Source of the DNA: Acidovorax carolinensis
Lineage (GTDB): Bacteria; Pseudomonadota; Gammaproteobacteria; Burkholderiales; Burkholderiaceae_C
Assembly (NCBI RefSeq): GCF_002157145.1
Contig: NZ_CP021361.1
Coordinates: forward strand, 3,217,001 to 3,281,000
Length of the DNA stretch: 64,000 nt
Direction of reading: 5' to 3'
Shown: positions 1-9,356 of the stretch, one piece after another
How the letters are laid out: each line of letters opens with the position of its first letter
How positions within the stretch are numbered: position 1 is the first letter of the stretch
The notes under the pieces: model-generated
What the model was told of the DNA's origin: nothing
What the model saw: only the letters and a program-made list of their open reading frames with translations
Databases searched by the model: none
Translations under genes and position numbers: made by a program

Positions 1-1
1 C

Positions 2-46
2 GTGACCGCCGCCCTGCAGCAACTGGCCGAGGCCACCAACGCCTGA
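2..46 (+). CDS. 3' end of an unidentified gene (partial)
   Basis: An open frame runs in from the window edge and stops at TGA 44-46, encoding 14 residues that end QLAEATNA. Nothing can be said about function. It is treated as coding because the frame is open and the next gene follows in the same direction after a short gap that holds a repeat. Confidence 0.4.
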   Translation: MTAALQQLAEATNA

Positions 47-60
47 CGGGTTGCATCGGG

Positions 61-112
61 CGCTATTTATTTAATAGCTATTAGCGCTTTACACATAAGC
101 GCTGGAGGCCAA
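61..112. repeat. Dispersed comamonad intergenic repeat, copy 1 (reverse orientation)
   Basis: An AT-rich stretch contains AGCGCTTTACACATAAGCGCT next to TAATAGCTATTA. Read on the minus strand, the order is GGCCTCCAGCGCTTAT, then AAGCGCTAATAGCTATTA. The same arrangement recurs around 15,301/16,145 and at 19,690. It contains the GGAGG (104-108) used as ribosome binding site by the next gene. Confidence 0.65.
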
Positions 113-113
113 A

Positions 114-1127
114 ATGACCCATGGTTTTGCCCTCATCCTGCTCGGTGCACTGGCGCCCCTGGCCTCCACGCTGGCGGCGCCTCCCGAGGCAAGCGGCCCC
201 ACGGTCTGGACCAACACACTGGGCATGGCCTTCGTGAAGGTGCCGGCAGGCAGCTTCTGGATGGGCAGTGCCGAATCCCCCGAGGCACTGGCCCAGGCCT
301 TCCCCCTGCTGGAGCGGCAACGCTTCACCCTGCTCACCGACGAAGCCCCGGTGCACCGCGTGCGCATTCGTCGCGCTTTTTATCTGGGACAGCATGAAGT
401 CACCGTGGGGCAGTTTCGCCGGTTCATCGAAGCCTCGGGCTACCGGCCCGAGTCAGAGGCCGACGGCACCGGCGGCTATGGCTACAACCCCGACTACGAA
501 CCGGCCACCACGGCGCGCGGCGATGCCTTTGAAGGCCGCAACCCACGCTACTCCTGGCGCAACCCCGGCTTTGCGCAGGGCGACGACCACCCCGTGGTCA
601 ACGTCACCTGGAACGACGCCCGGGCGCTGGCCGCCTGGCTCAGCCGCACCGAAGGCCAGCGCTACCGCCTGCCCACCGAGGCCGAGTGGGAATATGCCTG
701 CCGCGCGGGCACCCGCACCCGCTACCCGCATGGCGATGCGCCCGCCGGGCTGGAACAGGAAGCCAATGTGTTCGACCAGGCCGCCGCCCCCTATTGGCCG
801 CGCTGGCAGCAGCATGCCCTGGCCGGCAGCGACGGCCATGCCTTCACGGCGCCCGTGGGCAGCTATGCACCCAACGCCTTCGGGCTGCACGATATGCTGG
901 GCAACGCCTGGGAATGGGTGTCCGACTGGCATGGCGACCGCTACTACGCCCGTTCGCCCAGCACCGACCCGCAAGGCCCTGCCGATGGCAGCGTGCGGGT
1001 GCGCCGCGGCGGCTCGTGGCACACCTGGGCGTTTTATGCCCGCTGCAGCTACCGCAACTGGAACAGCCCCACCACGCGCTACACCCTGGTGGGCATGCGG
1101 CTGGTGCGCGAGATCGGCACGCGCTGA
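114..1127 (+). CDS. Secreted formylglycine-generating-enzyme-fold (SUMF1-like) protein, 337 aa
   Basis: The start has GGAGG at 104-108, six bases before ATG 114. A signal peptide covers about residues 1-22 (hydrophobic run ending LAA). The rest is one FGE-sulfatase (C-type-lectin-like) domain with the usual marks: PAGSFWMGS near the start, PVVNVTWNDARALAAWL, RLPTEAEWEYACRAG, GLHDMLGNAWEWVSDW and a C-terminal RRGGSWHTW. True formylglycine-generating enzymes have two cysteines shortly after GGSW; here those positions are Thr and Ala, with a lone Cys two residues later. So I expect a binding or different oxidase role, not sulfatase maturation. No sulfatase gene is nearby. Exported, probably periplasmic. 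Confidence 0.8.
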   Translation: MTHGFALILLGALAPLASTLAAPPEASGPTVWTNTLGMAFVKVPAGSFWMGSAESPEALAQAFPLLERQRFTLLTDEAPVHRVRIRRAFYLGQHEVTVGQFRRFIEASGYRPESEADGTGGYGYNPDYEPATTARGDAFEGRNPRYSWRNPGFAQGDDHPVVNVTWNDARALAAWLSRTEGQRYRLPTEAEWEYACRAGTRTRYPHGDAPAGLEQEANVFDQAAAPYWPRWQQHALAGSDGHAFTAPVGSYAPNAFGLHDMLGNAWEWVSDWHGDRYYARSPSTDPQGPADGSVRVRRGGSWHTWAFYARCSYRNWNSPTTRYTLVGMRLVREIGTR

Positions 1128-1228
1128 CCGTAGCCCTCCCGGGGGAGAAGACGGTCCCCAGTCACAGCGGCCGGCCGCGCCATACAGCGGACACGTGTGG
1201 CCGCACGGCGCAGGCGACAATCGCCTGC

Positions 1229-1663
1229 ATGCCATGGGACTATCCACAACCGTTCACCCAGCCCGCCGTGCCGCAGGCGCAGGACATTGACGGCCTGAAC
1301 CACACCAACAATGCCGTTTATGTGCAGTGGTGCGAGAAAACCGCCTGGGCGCATTCACGGGCCCTGGGGCTGGACCTGCACGATTACCACCGCCTGGACC
1401 GGGCCATGGCCATCCGCCGCAGCGCCTACGACTACCTACTGCCGTCGGTGGTGGGCGATGCGCTCACCCTGGGCACCTGGCTGGTGGACAGCGACGGCAA
1501 GTTGACCATGGAACGGCGCTTCCAGCTCATCCGCAACCACGACCAGGCCACCGTCCTGCGGGGGCACTGGGAACTGGTGTGCATCGAACTGGGCAGCGGC
1601 AAACCACGGCGCATGCCCGAGGAATTCTGCCGCGCCTACCTGCCCGCCCTGGCCACCCGTTGA
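1229..1663 (+). CDS. Acyl-CoA thioesterase, hot-dog fold (4HBT), 144 aa
   Basis: A short single-domain hot-dog protein of usual family length. The N-terminus has the 4HBT active-site pattern DIDGLNHTNNAVYVQWCE, as in YbgC/FadM-type thioesterases, which hydrolyse acyl-CoA thioesters. I chose ATG 1229 (protein begins MPWDYPQPF); the open frame reaches farther upstream but that part is a shadow of the preceding gene. It lies 101 bp behind that gene and may be cotranscribed with it. Cytoplasmic. The substrate chain length cannot be read from the sequence. Confidence 0.75.
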   Translation: MPWDYPQPFTQPAVPQAQDIDGLNHTNNAVYVQWCEKTAWAHSRALGLDLHDYHRLDRAMAIRRSAYDYLLPSVVGDALTLGTWLVDSDGKLTMERRFQLIRNHDQATVLRGHWELVCIELGSGKPRRMPEEFCRAYLPALATR

Positions 1664-1680
1664 AGTGGGCATTGGCCCTG

Positions 1681-1740
1681 CCAGTGCCAGTGCCAGTGCC
1701 AGTGCCAGTGCCAGTGCCAGTGCCAGTGCCAGTGCCAGTG
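1681..1740. repeat. Perfect hexanucleotide tandem repeat, (CCAGTG)10
   Basis: Ten exact copies of CCAGTG fill these 60 bases, between the thioesterase stop codon (1663) and the next gene (1817). Just after it lies GGCACTGCAGGGC, which could pair with the repeat. Simple repeats of this purity usually vary in copy number. Confidence 0.95.
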
Positions 1741-1816
1741 GGGCACTGCAGGGCTGTCATCACCCTGCCATCCGTCCGCGCGTAAATAGCCCCTTGAACT
1801 TGCGGAGAATTGACTG

Positions 1817-3772
1817 ATGCTCAAGGAAAAGGCGGTTGCATCCCTGGGGCAGCCCTCGCTGCTGATGCCCGCGTGGATCAAGGCGGCCCTGGCGGCCAAT
1901 GACCGGCTCAAGCTCTACCTGACCCTGCTGCAATCGGCGGCGCAGCGTGCCTCGGCGCCCGATGGGCCCGTGGGGCGCTGGGAAAAGGACATCGCCCAGA
2001 GCAAGAACGGCCTGCAGGACGCCCCCTGGGCCCAGGAGCTGGTGAGCGGCGCCTATTACGACGATGACCTGCTGATCCTGCCCCGCATGGAGAGCCTGCT
2101 GGAGGCGCTGGCCAACGACCTGACCACCATGGCCCGCCCGGTGTGCGATACCGGGCAGGACAGTGCCTCGGCGCTGGCCGGGCGCCGCGACCACTGGCTG
2201 CAGCAATTGCACGCCCTGGCCGACAACGAAGGCCTGCGCCGTGCCGCCCTGACCGAACTGACCCATGGCGACCGCCAGCGCGGCGACAGCCTGCACCTGC
2301 TGGTGATGGACCTGCACAAGCAGATCAACGCCTTGTCGAGCGAACTGGCCACCGAAGATATCGATGGCGCCCACGCCTGGCAGGTGCACGACGACGACCG
2401 GCCGCTGATCCAGGCCTTCATGCGCGGCCTGCACCGCACCGCACCCCTGAAGTTTTCGCACCCCGGGCTGGACACCGCCGTCACGCGCGACGACAAGCGG
2501 CTGCTGATCCAGAACGACATCGGCACCAACGACGTCCATGTGCTGGTGATCGAGGTGCAGGACAGCACCATCTCGCTGACCTATTCCGACCTGCACCCGG
2601 GGCGCTTCGGCTTTTTCCGGCAGATGCTCGAAGACATGGGATTTGCCTGGAAGGTGTTCGACCCCAGGGTCTCTGAAGGGCTCAATGCCGGCAAGCCCTA
2701 CATGGTGGGCCAGGCGCGGCTGGAGGCGCAGAGCAAGGCCGCGCTGCAAACCGGCCTGGAGAACATCGCCTCGCGCATCGTCTTCGTGATCGACTGGAAC
2801 CGGGCCCGCAAGCGCCTGCAGCATTTCGTGAGCAAGGCCCGGGCCATCGAACTGCTCACGCGGGCCGCGCGCAACAACTGGGGGCACATGGCCTGGCTCT
2901 TGGCGGGGGCCGAGCGCCTGGTCTACAACGCCATGCAGGCTGTGGACAGCGAGGCCTTCCATGTGGGCGACCGGCTCGACGACGTGCTGGGCGAGGCGGC
3001 TGCCAGCGCGTACCTGCTGGAGCTGCTGCGCATCTCCAGCGTGCTGCTGCGCCAGCAGCAACCCCTGTCGCTGGTGGCCGACGAAGCGCGCCTGCTGCTA
3101 GCCCGCGTGCTGCGCCAGCGCACCTTCGAATTCGACCTGCTGGCCGAACACGCCGCCTTCACCCACGCCCTGGCCGAGGGCCTGTGCGATGCCCTGGAGA
3201 ACCCCGGCGACGCCGCCCAGACCCAGGCCCAGGTGCTGCGCGCCAAGAACTGGGAGCGCCAGGCCGACCACCTGCTCATGGATGCGCGCCAGCGGGCCGA
3301 GCGCCGGCCCCGCTGGCAACCGGTCGTTGACTGCCTGGCCAAAGCCGACGACGTGGCCGATGCGCTGGAAGAAGCCACCTTCATGCACTCGCTCACGCTG
3401 ATCCATCCAGCGCCCGGCTTGCCCGCTGAAGTGCGCGCAGCGCTGTGCCAGCTGGCAGCCACCACCTTGGCCGCCATCCAGGACCAGGTCAAGGCCATCG
3501 AGATCGCCCGCCAGGTTAGCCAGCGGGCCGATGGCCCCGACAGCGAACTGTTCCTGCAGACCCTGTGGCGCATGCTGCGCGCCGAGCGCCAGTGCGACGA
3601 ACTGTTTCGCCAGGCACGCGCCACCATGGTCAAAAACCTGCGCGACGCCCCGGTGGACCTGATGCTGGCCAACGACCTGGCCGCCACGCTGGAAAAAGCC
3701 ACCGACAACCTGCTGCGGGTTGGCTATGCATTGCGCCAGATGGTTCTCAACAAAACGGGGATGTCGGCATGA
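1817..3772 (+). CDS. Unknown 651-aa protein with PhoU/DUF47-like C-terminal part
   Basis: The start ATG 1817 has GGAG at 1804-1807. The protein has no signal peptide or membrane segment and is largely helical. I recognise no named family for the first 450 or so residues. The last third contains KNWERQADHLL and, about 30 residues on, LAKADDVADALEEA. This spacing resembles the metal-binding helices (E/D-rich, ExxAD and DDxxD) of PhoU/DUF47 proteins, so I suggest a PhoU-like module; this is inference. Its stop overlaps the start of the PPDK-like gene (ATGA at 3769-3772), so the two are translationally coupled and probably act together. Confidence 0.6.
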   Translation: MLKEKAVASLGQPSLLMPAWIKAALAANDRLKLYLTLLQSAAQRASAPDGPVGRWEKDIAQSKNGLQDAPWAQELVSGAYYDDDLLILPRMESLLEALANDLTTMARPVCDTGQDSASALAGRRDHWLQQLHALADNEGLRRAALTELTHGDRQRGDSLHLLVMDLHKQINALSSELATEDIDGAHAWQVHDDDRPLIQAFMRGLHRTAPLKFSHPGLDTAVTRDDKRLLIQNDIGTNDVHVLVIEVQDSTISLTYSDLHPGRFGFFRQMLEDMGFAWKVFDPRVSEGLNAGKPYMVGQARLEAQSKAALQTGLENIASRIVFVIDWNRARKRLQHFVSKARAIELLTRAARNNWGHMAWLLAGAERLVYNAMQAVDSEAFHVGDRLDDVLGEAAASAYLLELLRISSVLLRQQQPLSLVADEARLLLARVLRQRTFEFDLLAEHAAFTHALAEGLCDALENPGDAAQTQAQVLRAKNWERQADHLLMDARQRAERRPRWQPVVDCLAKADDVADALEEATFMHSLTLIHPAPGLPAEVRAALCQLAATTLAAIQDQVKAIEIARQVSQRADGPDSELFLQTLWRMLRAERQCDELFRQARATMVKNLRDAPVDLMLANDLAATLEKATDNLLRVGYALRQMVLNKTGMSA

Positions 3773-5397
3773 AATCCAGCACCACCCTACCCAAGCACCT
3801 GTACCTCATCCGCACGCCGGCCAGCCAGAACCTGCACAAGCCCTCGCGGGAAACCATGGGCTCCAAGGGCTACAACCTGCACCGCATGACGCAGGCCGGG
3901 CTGAATGTTCCCATCGCGCTGGTCATTGGAACGCACTACACCCACGCCCCGCAGGATTGCTTTCTGCCGGTATTTTCCGTGGGCCTGCATGCGCTGGAAG
4001 AAAGCACCGGCCTGCTGTTTGGCGACGAGCGCAACCCGCTGATCCTGTCGGTGCGCTCGGGCGCCCCGGTGTCGATGCCGGGCATGCTCGAAACGCTGCT
4101 CAACATCGGCCTGAACGACCACACCCTGCCCGGCCTGGTGCGCCAGACCGGCAATCCCCGCATGGCCTGGGATGCCTACCGGCGCCTGGTGGCCAGCTAC
4201 GGCGAGGTGGTCGAAGGGCTGCCTGCCGCGCTTTTCGAAGCCGAGATCGACCGCCTCACCCAGGGCCAGGACGAGCGGCTGCTCGACTTCAGCCAGCTGC
4301 GCCAGCTCACGCGCAGCTTTCTGGCCCTTTATGAAACCCATGCCGGCCGGCCCTTTCCGCAGGACGCGCGCGCGCAGCTCTCGGGCGCCATCGAGGCGGT
4401 GTTTGCCTCGTGGAACGCCGACAAGGCGGTGGAATACCGGCGCATCAACCAGATCGACCAAGGCATGGGCACCGCCGTCATCCTGCAGCGCATGGTGTTC
4501 GGCAACACCGGCGGGCATTCAGGCGCTGGCGTGGGCTTCACGCGCGACCCCAGCACCGGCGAAAACCGCCTGTGGGTGGATTTTCTGGCCAATGCGCAGG
4601 GCGAAGACGTGGTCTCGGGCCGGCGCAATGCCCACGGCCATGCCACACTGGCGGCGGTGGCGCCCGACGCCTGGCAGCAGCTGCAGGCTTCGGCCCAGGC
4701 GCTGGAGCAGCATTTCAAGGACATGCAGGATTTCGAATTCACCGTGCAGGACGGCGTGCTGCACATGCTGCAAACACGCGATGGCAAGCGCACCCCGCTG
4801 GCCGCCGCGCGCATTGCCCTGGACCTGCTGGAAGAAGGGCTGATCGACAGCGCCGAGGCCCTGGTGTGCACCCAAGCCATCCAGGAGGACGACCTGGGCA
4901 CCGTGCGCATGGTCGCCGGCGACGACCCCGACAACGCCCCCGCCCCGCTGGCCCTGGCCAACCCGGCCTGCTCTGGCGTGGTATCGGGGGCTATTGCGCT
5001 GGATGCGCAGGCAGTCGAACGCCTCGTGCAGCAGGGCCGGCCGGCCATCCTGGTGCGCCAGGACGCCGAAACCAGCGACATTGCCGCCATGCAAGGAGCG
5101 CAAGGCCTGCTCACCCAGCGCGGCGCCCGCACATCGCATGCCGCCGTAGTGGCTCGGCAGATGGGCAAGACCTGCCTGGTGGGCTGCACGGCTCTGCACA
5201 TCAACGAGGCAGCGCGCACCCTGCAAATCGGCACCGAGACCCTGAATGAGAACGACCTGATCACCCTGGACGGCAACGACGGTGCCATCTACGCAGGTCA
5301 GGCCACCAGCGCGCTGGTGCCCGACACCGCGCTGCGCGCGCGGCTGGAAGGACTGCGCAGCCAGCACCCAGCCAAGAAAGCGCGCCACCATAAATAG
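3769..5397 (+). CDS. Pyruvate phosphate dikinase-like protein lacking the PEP/pyruvate barrel, 542 aa
   Basis: The start ATG 3769 overlaps the stop of the preceding gene. Residues about 25-340 form the PPDK/PEP-synthase ATP-grasp part: GSKGYNLHRMTQAG, MPGMLETLLNIGLND near 103-117 and GVGFTRDPSTGEN near 254-266. The swivelling phosphohistidine domain follows, with RGARTSHAAVVAR and the catalytic His at about residue 457. The protein then ends after some 85 residues. Full PPDK is about 870-890 aa and carries a C-terminal TIM barrel that binds PEP and pyruvate; this is absent. It could make phospho-His from ATP but must pass the phosphate to another acceptor, perhaps involving its coupled 651-aa partner. 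Cytoplasmic. Confidence 0.85.
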   Translation: MKSSTTLPKHLYLIRTPASQNLHKPSRETMGSKGYNLHRMTQAGLNVPIALVIGTHYTHAPQDCFLPVFSVGLHALEESTGLLFGDERNPLILSVRSGAPVSMPGMLETLLNIGLNDHTLPGLVRQTGNPRMAWDAYRRLVASYGEVVEGLPAALFEAEIDRLTQGQDERLLDFSQLRQLTRSFLALYETHAGRPFPQDARAQLSGAIEAVFASWNADKAVEYRRINQIDQGMGTAVILQRMVFGNTGGHSGAGVGFTRDPSTGENRLWVDFLANAQGEDVVSGRRNAHGHATLAAVAPDAWQQLQASAQALEQHFKDMQDFEFTVQDGVLHMLQTRDGKRTPLAAARIALDLLEEGLIDSAEALVCTQAIQEDDLGTVRMVAGDDPDNAPAPLALANPACSGVVSGAIALDAQAVERLVQQGRPAILVRQDAETSDIAAMQGAQGLLTQRGARTSHAAVVARQMGKTCLVGCTALHINEAARTLQIGTETLNENDLITLDGNDGAIYAGQATSALVPDTALRARLEGLRSQHPAKKARHHK

Positions 5398-5987
5398 CCA
5401 CGGATCGCCATCGCCTGGCTTCCTTGGGCATCGACAACGGACATCGGCCCCGGTGATGGATGCTTTCTGCCGAATTCACGGCCGCCTGACCGGTTCAAAC
5501 AGATTCGCAGCCCGACGCCGGTTGCAGCGCATTGCCAGGCGGCAATGATCAGGCGCGCCCCGGCCTGGGAACCATGGCCCTGATTTCCACTTCAGGCAGC
5601 TGGCAGCGCCACGCGCGCCCTGGAAAAGCCCCAAGCGGCAGATCCACAGCCCCACCACGGCAGCTCCCGTATGCAAGGGCCTGCCCAAGCAGCATCACCG
5701 GCCATGGCAGGCGATCACCTTGCCGCGCTGCGCGCCCCAATGGCCCCCCCCCGCAGCCGTGCTGGTTTCCCCGACTCTCCGGTGGGAAAAGCGTCTCTGT
5801 TACGATTCGTTTCCTAGCCCTTTGCATGGCCAGAAACTTCAAAACCCATTGAATACCAAGATGGTATTCCAATGCGCAAGGTGCCCTTGTCCGTGCACTG
5901 AAAAACTTCACCCTCCATAACAGCAAATTATTGGCTGGTTGGTATTTCCATTTATTAATATTATCCCCAGAGATAAAAACAACCGTC
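5398..5987. other. 590-bp intergenic stretch without a supported gene
   Basis: Only short, overlapping frames occur here, none with a convincing start or family. The first 350 bases are GC-rich; the last 200 (from about 5,790) are clearly AT-richer, as expected for the promoter and leader of the pstS-like gene. I see no match to the Pho box consensus. Confidence 0.6.
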
Positions 5988-7055
5988 ATGAATCGCATTG
6001 TTTTCGCATTGGTTTTTGTTTTCTCCACGTTTGGCCCAGTGGGTGCCATGGCCCAAAGCATTACGGGCGCAGGCTCTTCCGCAGCCGCTCCCATCTACCG
6101 CAGCTGGGCCAAGGCGTACGCCCGCGCCACCGGCGCAACGGTGGAATACGATCCCGTGGGATCATCGGGCGGCATCAAAAAGATTCGCCAAAACGAGGTG
6201 GGATTCGGCGCATCGGATGTGGCGCCATCCTCCAAGGACCTTACCGAAGGCGGCTTGGTCAACTTTCCGGTAGCCATCACTGGAATATCGCCCGTATTCA
6301 ATGTGGCCAAAGTATCAGATGGTCAACTGCGCTTGTCGGGCGAATTATTGAGCCGCATCTACATGGGCGAAATCATTCGCTGGAATGCACCAGAAATCAC
6401 CGCCCTCAATCCTGGCGTCGCACTGCCCGATGAGGCAATCAAGGTCATCGTGCGCTCGGACGGTTCGGGCACCACCTACAACTTCACCGATTATCTCAGC
6501 AAGGTTTCTTCCAAATGGAAAACCACGTATGGCGCCAAAACAAGCATCAAATGGGCTGACGGTTTTATCGGTGCCAAGGGCAGTGACGGTGTCGCCAAGG
6601 CGCTGAAGGACACTCCGGGCTCCATCGCCTATATTGACCATGGCTATGTGAAGGAATATGGCCTTGCCAGCGCCCAGATGAAGAATGCAGACGGCGAATT
6701 CGTCCGCCCATCGGTCAGTGCATTCAGGGCCGCTTTGGTCAACAGCGAATGGGCCACTTCGGGCTCGTTCTCGGAAACACTGACCCAGAAACCCGGAAAG
6801 GGCGCCTGGCCCATCACCATGGGTACTTTTGTGATCGTTCCCAAGGTGGCCAACAATCCGGGGCAAACGCTGGCGGCCCTCAAGTTCTTTGCCTGGGCGT
6901 TCCTCAATGGCGATACGCTGGTGCAGGAAAACAACTTTGTCCGCCTGCCAGACCGCGTGCAGGCGGCCGCCTTCAAAACCATTACTTCCGTCAAAGACAA
7001 GTCGGGTACACCGATTGGCATGGCCCTCATGTCCTCGCTGCTGGGTGGCAAGTAG
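5988..7055 (+). CDS. pstS: PstS-like phosphate-binding protein (orphan), 355 aa
   Basis: Periplasmic binding protein of the high-affinity phosphate transporter type. The signal peptide is MNRIVFALVFVFSTFGPVG followed by AMAQ. PstS hallmarks follow: GAGSSAAAPIYRSWAKAY, YDPVGSSGG, GFGASDVAPSSKDL, FPVAITGISPVF, IYMGEIIRWNAPEI and VRSDGSGTTYNFTDYL. I chose ATG 5988 because it begins a clean signal peptide; an in-frame ATG at 5931 would add 19 residues before it. No pstC, pstA or pstB is near, so it either feeds a transporter elsewhere or serves as a sensor or scavenger. The diguanylate cyclase gene converges on it from the other strand. Confidence 0.88.
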   Translation: MNRIVFALVFVFSTFGPVGAMAQSITGAGSSAAAPIYRSWAKAYARATGATVEYDPVGSSGGIKKIRQNEVGFGASDVAPSSKDLTEGGLVNFPVAITGISPVFNVAKVSDGQLRLSGELLSRIYMGEIIRWNAPEITALNPGVALPDEAIKVIVRSDGSGTTYNFTDYLSKVSSKWKTTYGAKTSIKWADGFIGAKGSDGVAKALKDTPGSIAYIDHGYVKEYGLASAQMKNADGEFVRPSVSAFRAALVNSEWATSGSFSETLTQKPGKGAWPITMGTFVIVPKVANNPGQTLAALKFFAWAFLNGDTLVQENNFVRLPDRVQAAAFKTITSVKDKSGTPIGMALMSSLLGGK

Positions 7056-7100
7056 CACGGCAGCATTGAAACGGCGGTATTGACACCGACGTCCGGTCAA

Positions 7101-7694
7101 TCAAGCCGGTCCGACGGGTGGCCGGTCTGGCGCTTTCGGCGATGCCAGGGCGACCCGATCGCGCCCGCCGTTCTTGGCTTCGTACAACGCATCGTCTGCG
7201 AGCGTCAGCAGCGTTTCGGCATCGCTACCATGCAGGGGATAACCGGCCACACCCGCAGAAATGGTGACGCTCAAGCTTAGTCCCGCATGCTCGATGACGG
7301 TCGCCGCAATGATTTGCCGGATGGCATCCATCTTTTTTCGTGCTTGTTCCGGCGTCATGCCGGGCAATACGATCAGAAATTCCTCGCCCCCGAATCGACA
7401 CAAAATATCGCTTTCCCGGGTGTTTTCCTTGAGGATTTCCGAGATTTTCAAGAGCACAACATCGCCGCAGGCGTGGCCATAGTTGTCGTTCACGCGCTTG
7501 AAACGGTCAATATCCGCCATGACGAACGTCACCGGATAGCCCGCACGTTTTGCACGCGCAAACTCACGGGGCAACGACTCGTTCAGGAAGCGCCGGTTGT
7601 GCAGTTGGGTCAGGGGATCGTGCAAGACCTGGTGATGCAGTTGCGCCTGCAGCTGCACGATTTCCTGGTATTGCTGCTCCAGTTTCTGGTGGTC
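7101..7694 (-). pseudogene. 3' fragment (GGDEF domain) of a diguanylate cyclase split by an IS21 element
   Basis: From the insertion point the frame reads DHQKLEQQYQEIVQLQAQ (coiled-coil linker), then a full GGDEF domain: DPLTQLHNRRFLNE, DIDRFKRVNDNYGH, the inhibitory site RESD and the active-site GGEEF. It lacks the sensor half, which lies at 10,364-11,710. Joining the two at the 6-bp duplication gives one frame of 644 residues. An ATG at 7,838 inside the IS continues into this frame, so a free GGDEF domain might still be made. Confidence 0.9.
7689..7694. repeat. Target-site duplication GTGGTC, left copy
   Basis: GTGGTC stands just before the TGTTGGCGCC terminus of the IS21 element and recurs at 10,364-10,369 just after the other terminus. 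The 4-8 bp range is normal for IS21 elements. Confidence 0.9.
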
Positions 7695-7811
7695 TGTTGG
7701 CGCCGACCGAAAACTGAGCCACTTTTGAGGGTAGTGCCGACCCAAAACTGAGCCAGGTGAACAACTTAATCTGCTGCTTTTTTGTGCAGCAGAGGACAAG
7801 GAGTGATCACC

Positions 7812-9356
7812 ATGGACATGATTGGCAGGATCCGGCATTTGTATGCCCGCAAGAACAAATCGGAGCGCGAGATATCGCGCATGACAGGGCTATCGCGCAA
7901 CACGGTGGCGAAGTGGCTGCACGGCGAGGTGGACGGCCCACCGAGGTACCGCCGCAGCGAACAGCCCAACAAACTGACGGCGTTTCATGACGCGCTCATG
8001 CTGGCCTTGAAGGCCGATGCACGGCGGCCCAAACACGAGCGGCGCACGGCCAAGGCGCTGTACGCCGAGATCAGGCAAGCGGGCTACGAAGGGGGTTACA
8101 CGCGGGTGACCGACTTCATCCGGGCGTGGCGCCAGAGCGAGGGTCAGGGGGCGGCCGTCAATGCCTTCGTGCCGCTGGCCTTCGAGCTGGGAGAGGCTTT
8201 CCAGTTCGACTGGAGCGAGGAAGGCATGGTGATCGGCGGCATCTACTACCGGGTGCAGGTCTCGCATATGAAGCTGTGTGCTTCGCGGGCCTTCTGGCTG
8301 GTGGCGTACCCCAGCCAGGGTCACGAGATGCTGTTCGATGCCCACACCCGATCGTTCGCCGCGCTGGGCGGCGTGGCACGCCGGGGCATCTACGACAACA
8401 TGAAGACCGCTGTAGACAAGGTCAAGAAGGGCAAGGGACGCATCGTCAACGAGCGCTTTGCCACCATGTGCGCGCACTACCTCTATGACCCGGACTTCTG
8501 CAACGTGGCCAGCGGCTGGGAGAAAGGGGTGGTGGAGAAGAACGTGCAGGACAGCCGCCGACGCATCTGGATCGACGCGGCGCAGATCAAGTTCGGCAGC
8601 TTCACCGAACTCAACGCCTGGCTGGGCCAGCGCTGCCGCGCGTTGTGGGACGAGGTACGCCACCCCGAGCACAAGCAGTTCAGCGTGTCGGAGATGCTCG
8701 AACACGAGCGGGCGCACCTCATGCCCATGCCGCTGCCCTTCGACGGCTACGTCGAGAAACCCGCGCGGGTTTCCAGCACCTGCCTGGTGTCTGTGGCGCG
8801 CAACCGGTATTCGGTGCCGTGCGAACGCGTGGGCCAGATGGTGAGCACGCGGCTGTACCCGGGCCGCGTGGTCATCGTGGCCGATGATGAGGTCATCGCC
8901 CGCCACGAACGTCTGAGCAACGCGGGCGAGACCCGGTACGACTGGCAGCACTACATCCCGCTGCTGCAGAGAAAGCCCGGGGCGCTGAGAAACGGAGCGC
9001 CCTTTGCGGACATGCCCGAGCCACTGCAGCGGCTGCGCCGCGGGCTATTGCGTAACCCGGGAGGCGACCGGGTGATGGCGCAAGTGCTGGCGATTGTGCT
9101 TGGCGCCGGTCTGGACGCGGTGCTGGTGGCCATCGAGCTGGCGCTGGAGAGCGGTGCGCCAGGCAAGGTGAGCGTGGAGCATGTGGTCAACGTGCTGAGC
9201 CGGCTCAACGCGCAGCCGGCACCTCCCACGGCGGCCACACGGCTGAAGGTGACAACGCCACCGCTGGCAAACACGGCCCGCTACGACAGCCTTCGGGCCG
9301 ACACCGCGGACAGTGCCGTGGGCGCCACCACCGAAGGAGCCCGCCATGAAGACTGA
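7812..9356 (+). CDS. istA: IS21-family transposase IstA, 514 aa
   Basis: Start ATG 7812 has AAGGAG at 7798-7803. The N-terminus is a helix-turn-helix ([18 protein letters not shown]). An integrase-type DDE catalytic core follows: QFDWSEEG with the first Asp, [13 protein letters not shown] with the second, and [12 protein letters not shown] with the Glu. A C-terminal extension and basic tail complete it, of normal IstA length. It performs strand transfer of the element together with IstB. The reading frame is intact, so the element may be active. Its last bases overlap istB. Confidence 0.95.
   Translation: MDMIGRIRHLYARKNKSEREISRMTGLSRNTVAKWLHGEVDGPPRYRRSEQPNKLTAFHDALMLALKADARRPKHERRTAKALYAEIRQAGYEGGYTRVTDFIRAWRQSEGQGAAVNAFVPLAFELGEAFQFDWSEEGMVIGGIYYRVQVSHMKLCASRAFWLVAYPSQGHEMLFDAHTRSFAALGGVARRGIYDNMKTAVDKVKKGKGRIVNERFATMCAHYLYDPDFCNVASGWEKGVVEKNVQDSRRRIWIDAAQIKFGSFTELNAWLGQRCRALWDEVRHPEHKQFSVSEMLEHERAHLMPMPLPFDGYVEKPARVSSTCLVSVARNRYSVPCERVGQMVSTRLYPGRVVIVADDEVIARHERLSNAGETRYDWQHYIPLLQRKPGALRNGAPFADMPEPLQRLRRGLLRNPGGDRVMAQVLAIVLGAGLDAVLVAIELALESGAPGKVSVEHVVNVLSRLNAQPAPPTAATRLKVTTPPLANTARYDSLRADTADSAVGATTEGARHED

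Noticed and set aside
453..1247. Long minus-strand open frame across the SUMF1-like gene
   Set aside because: Shadow of a high-GC gene: no family features, and the plus-strand frame has signal peptide, ribosome binding site and clear motifs.
1327..1785. Frame encoding a Val-Pro repeat through the CCAGTG array
   Set aside because: The repeat stays open in several frames by its composition; the upstream part is an out-of-frame read of the thioesterase gene.
5398..5987. Pho box before the pstS-like gene
   Set aside because: I looked for the CTGTCAT direct-repeat pattern and found no convincing match.
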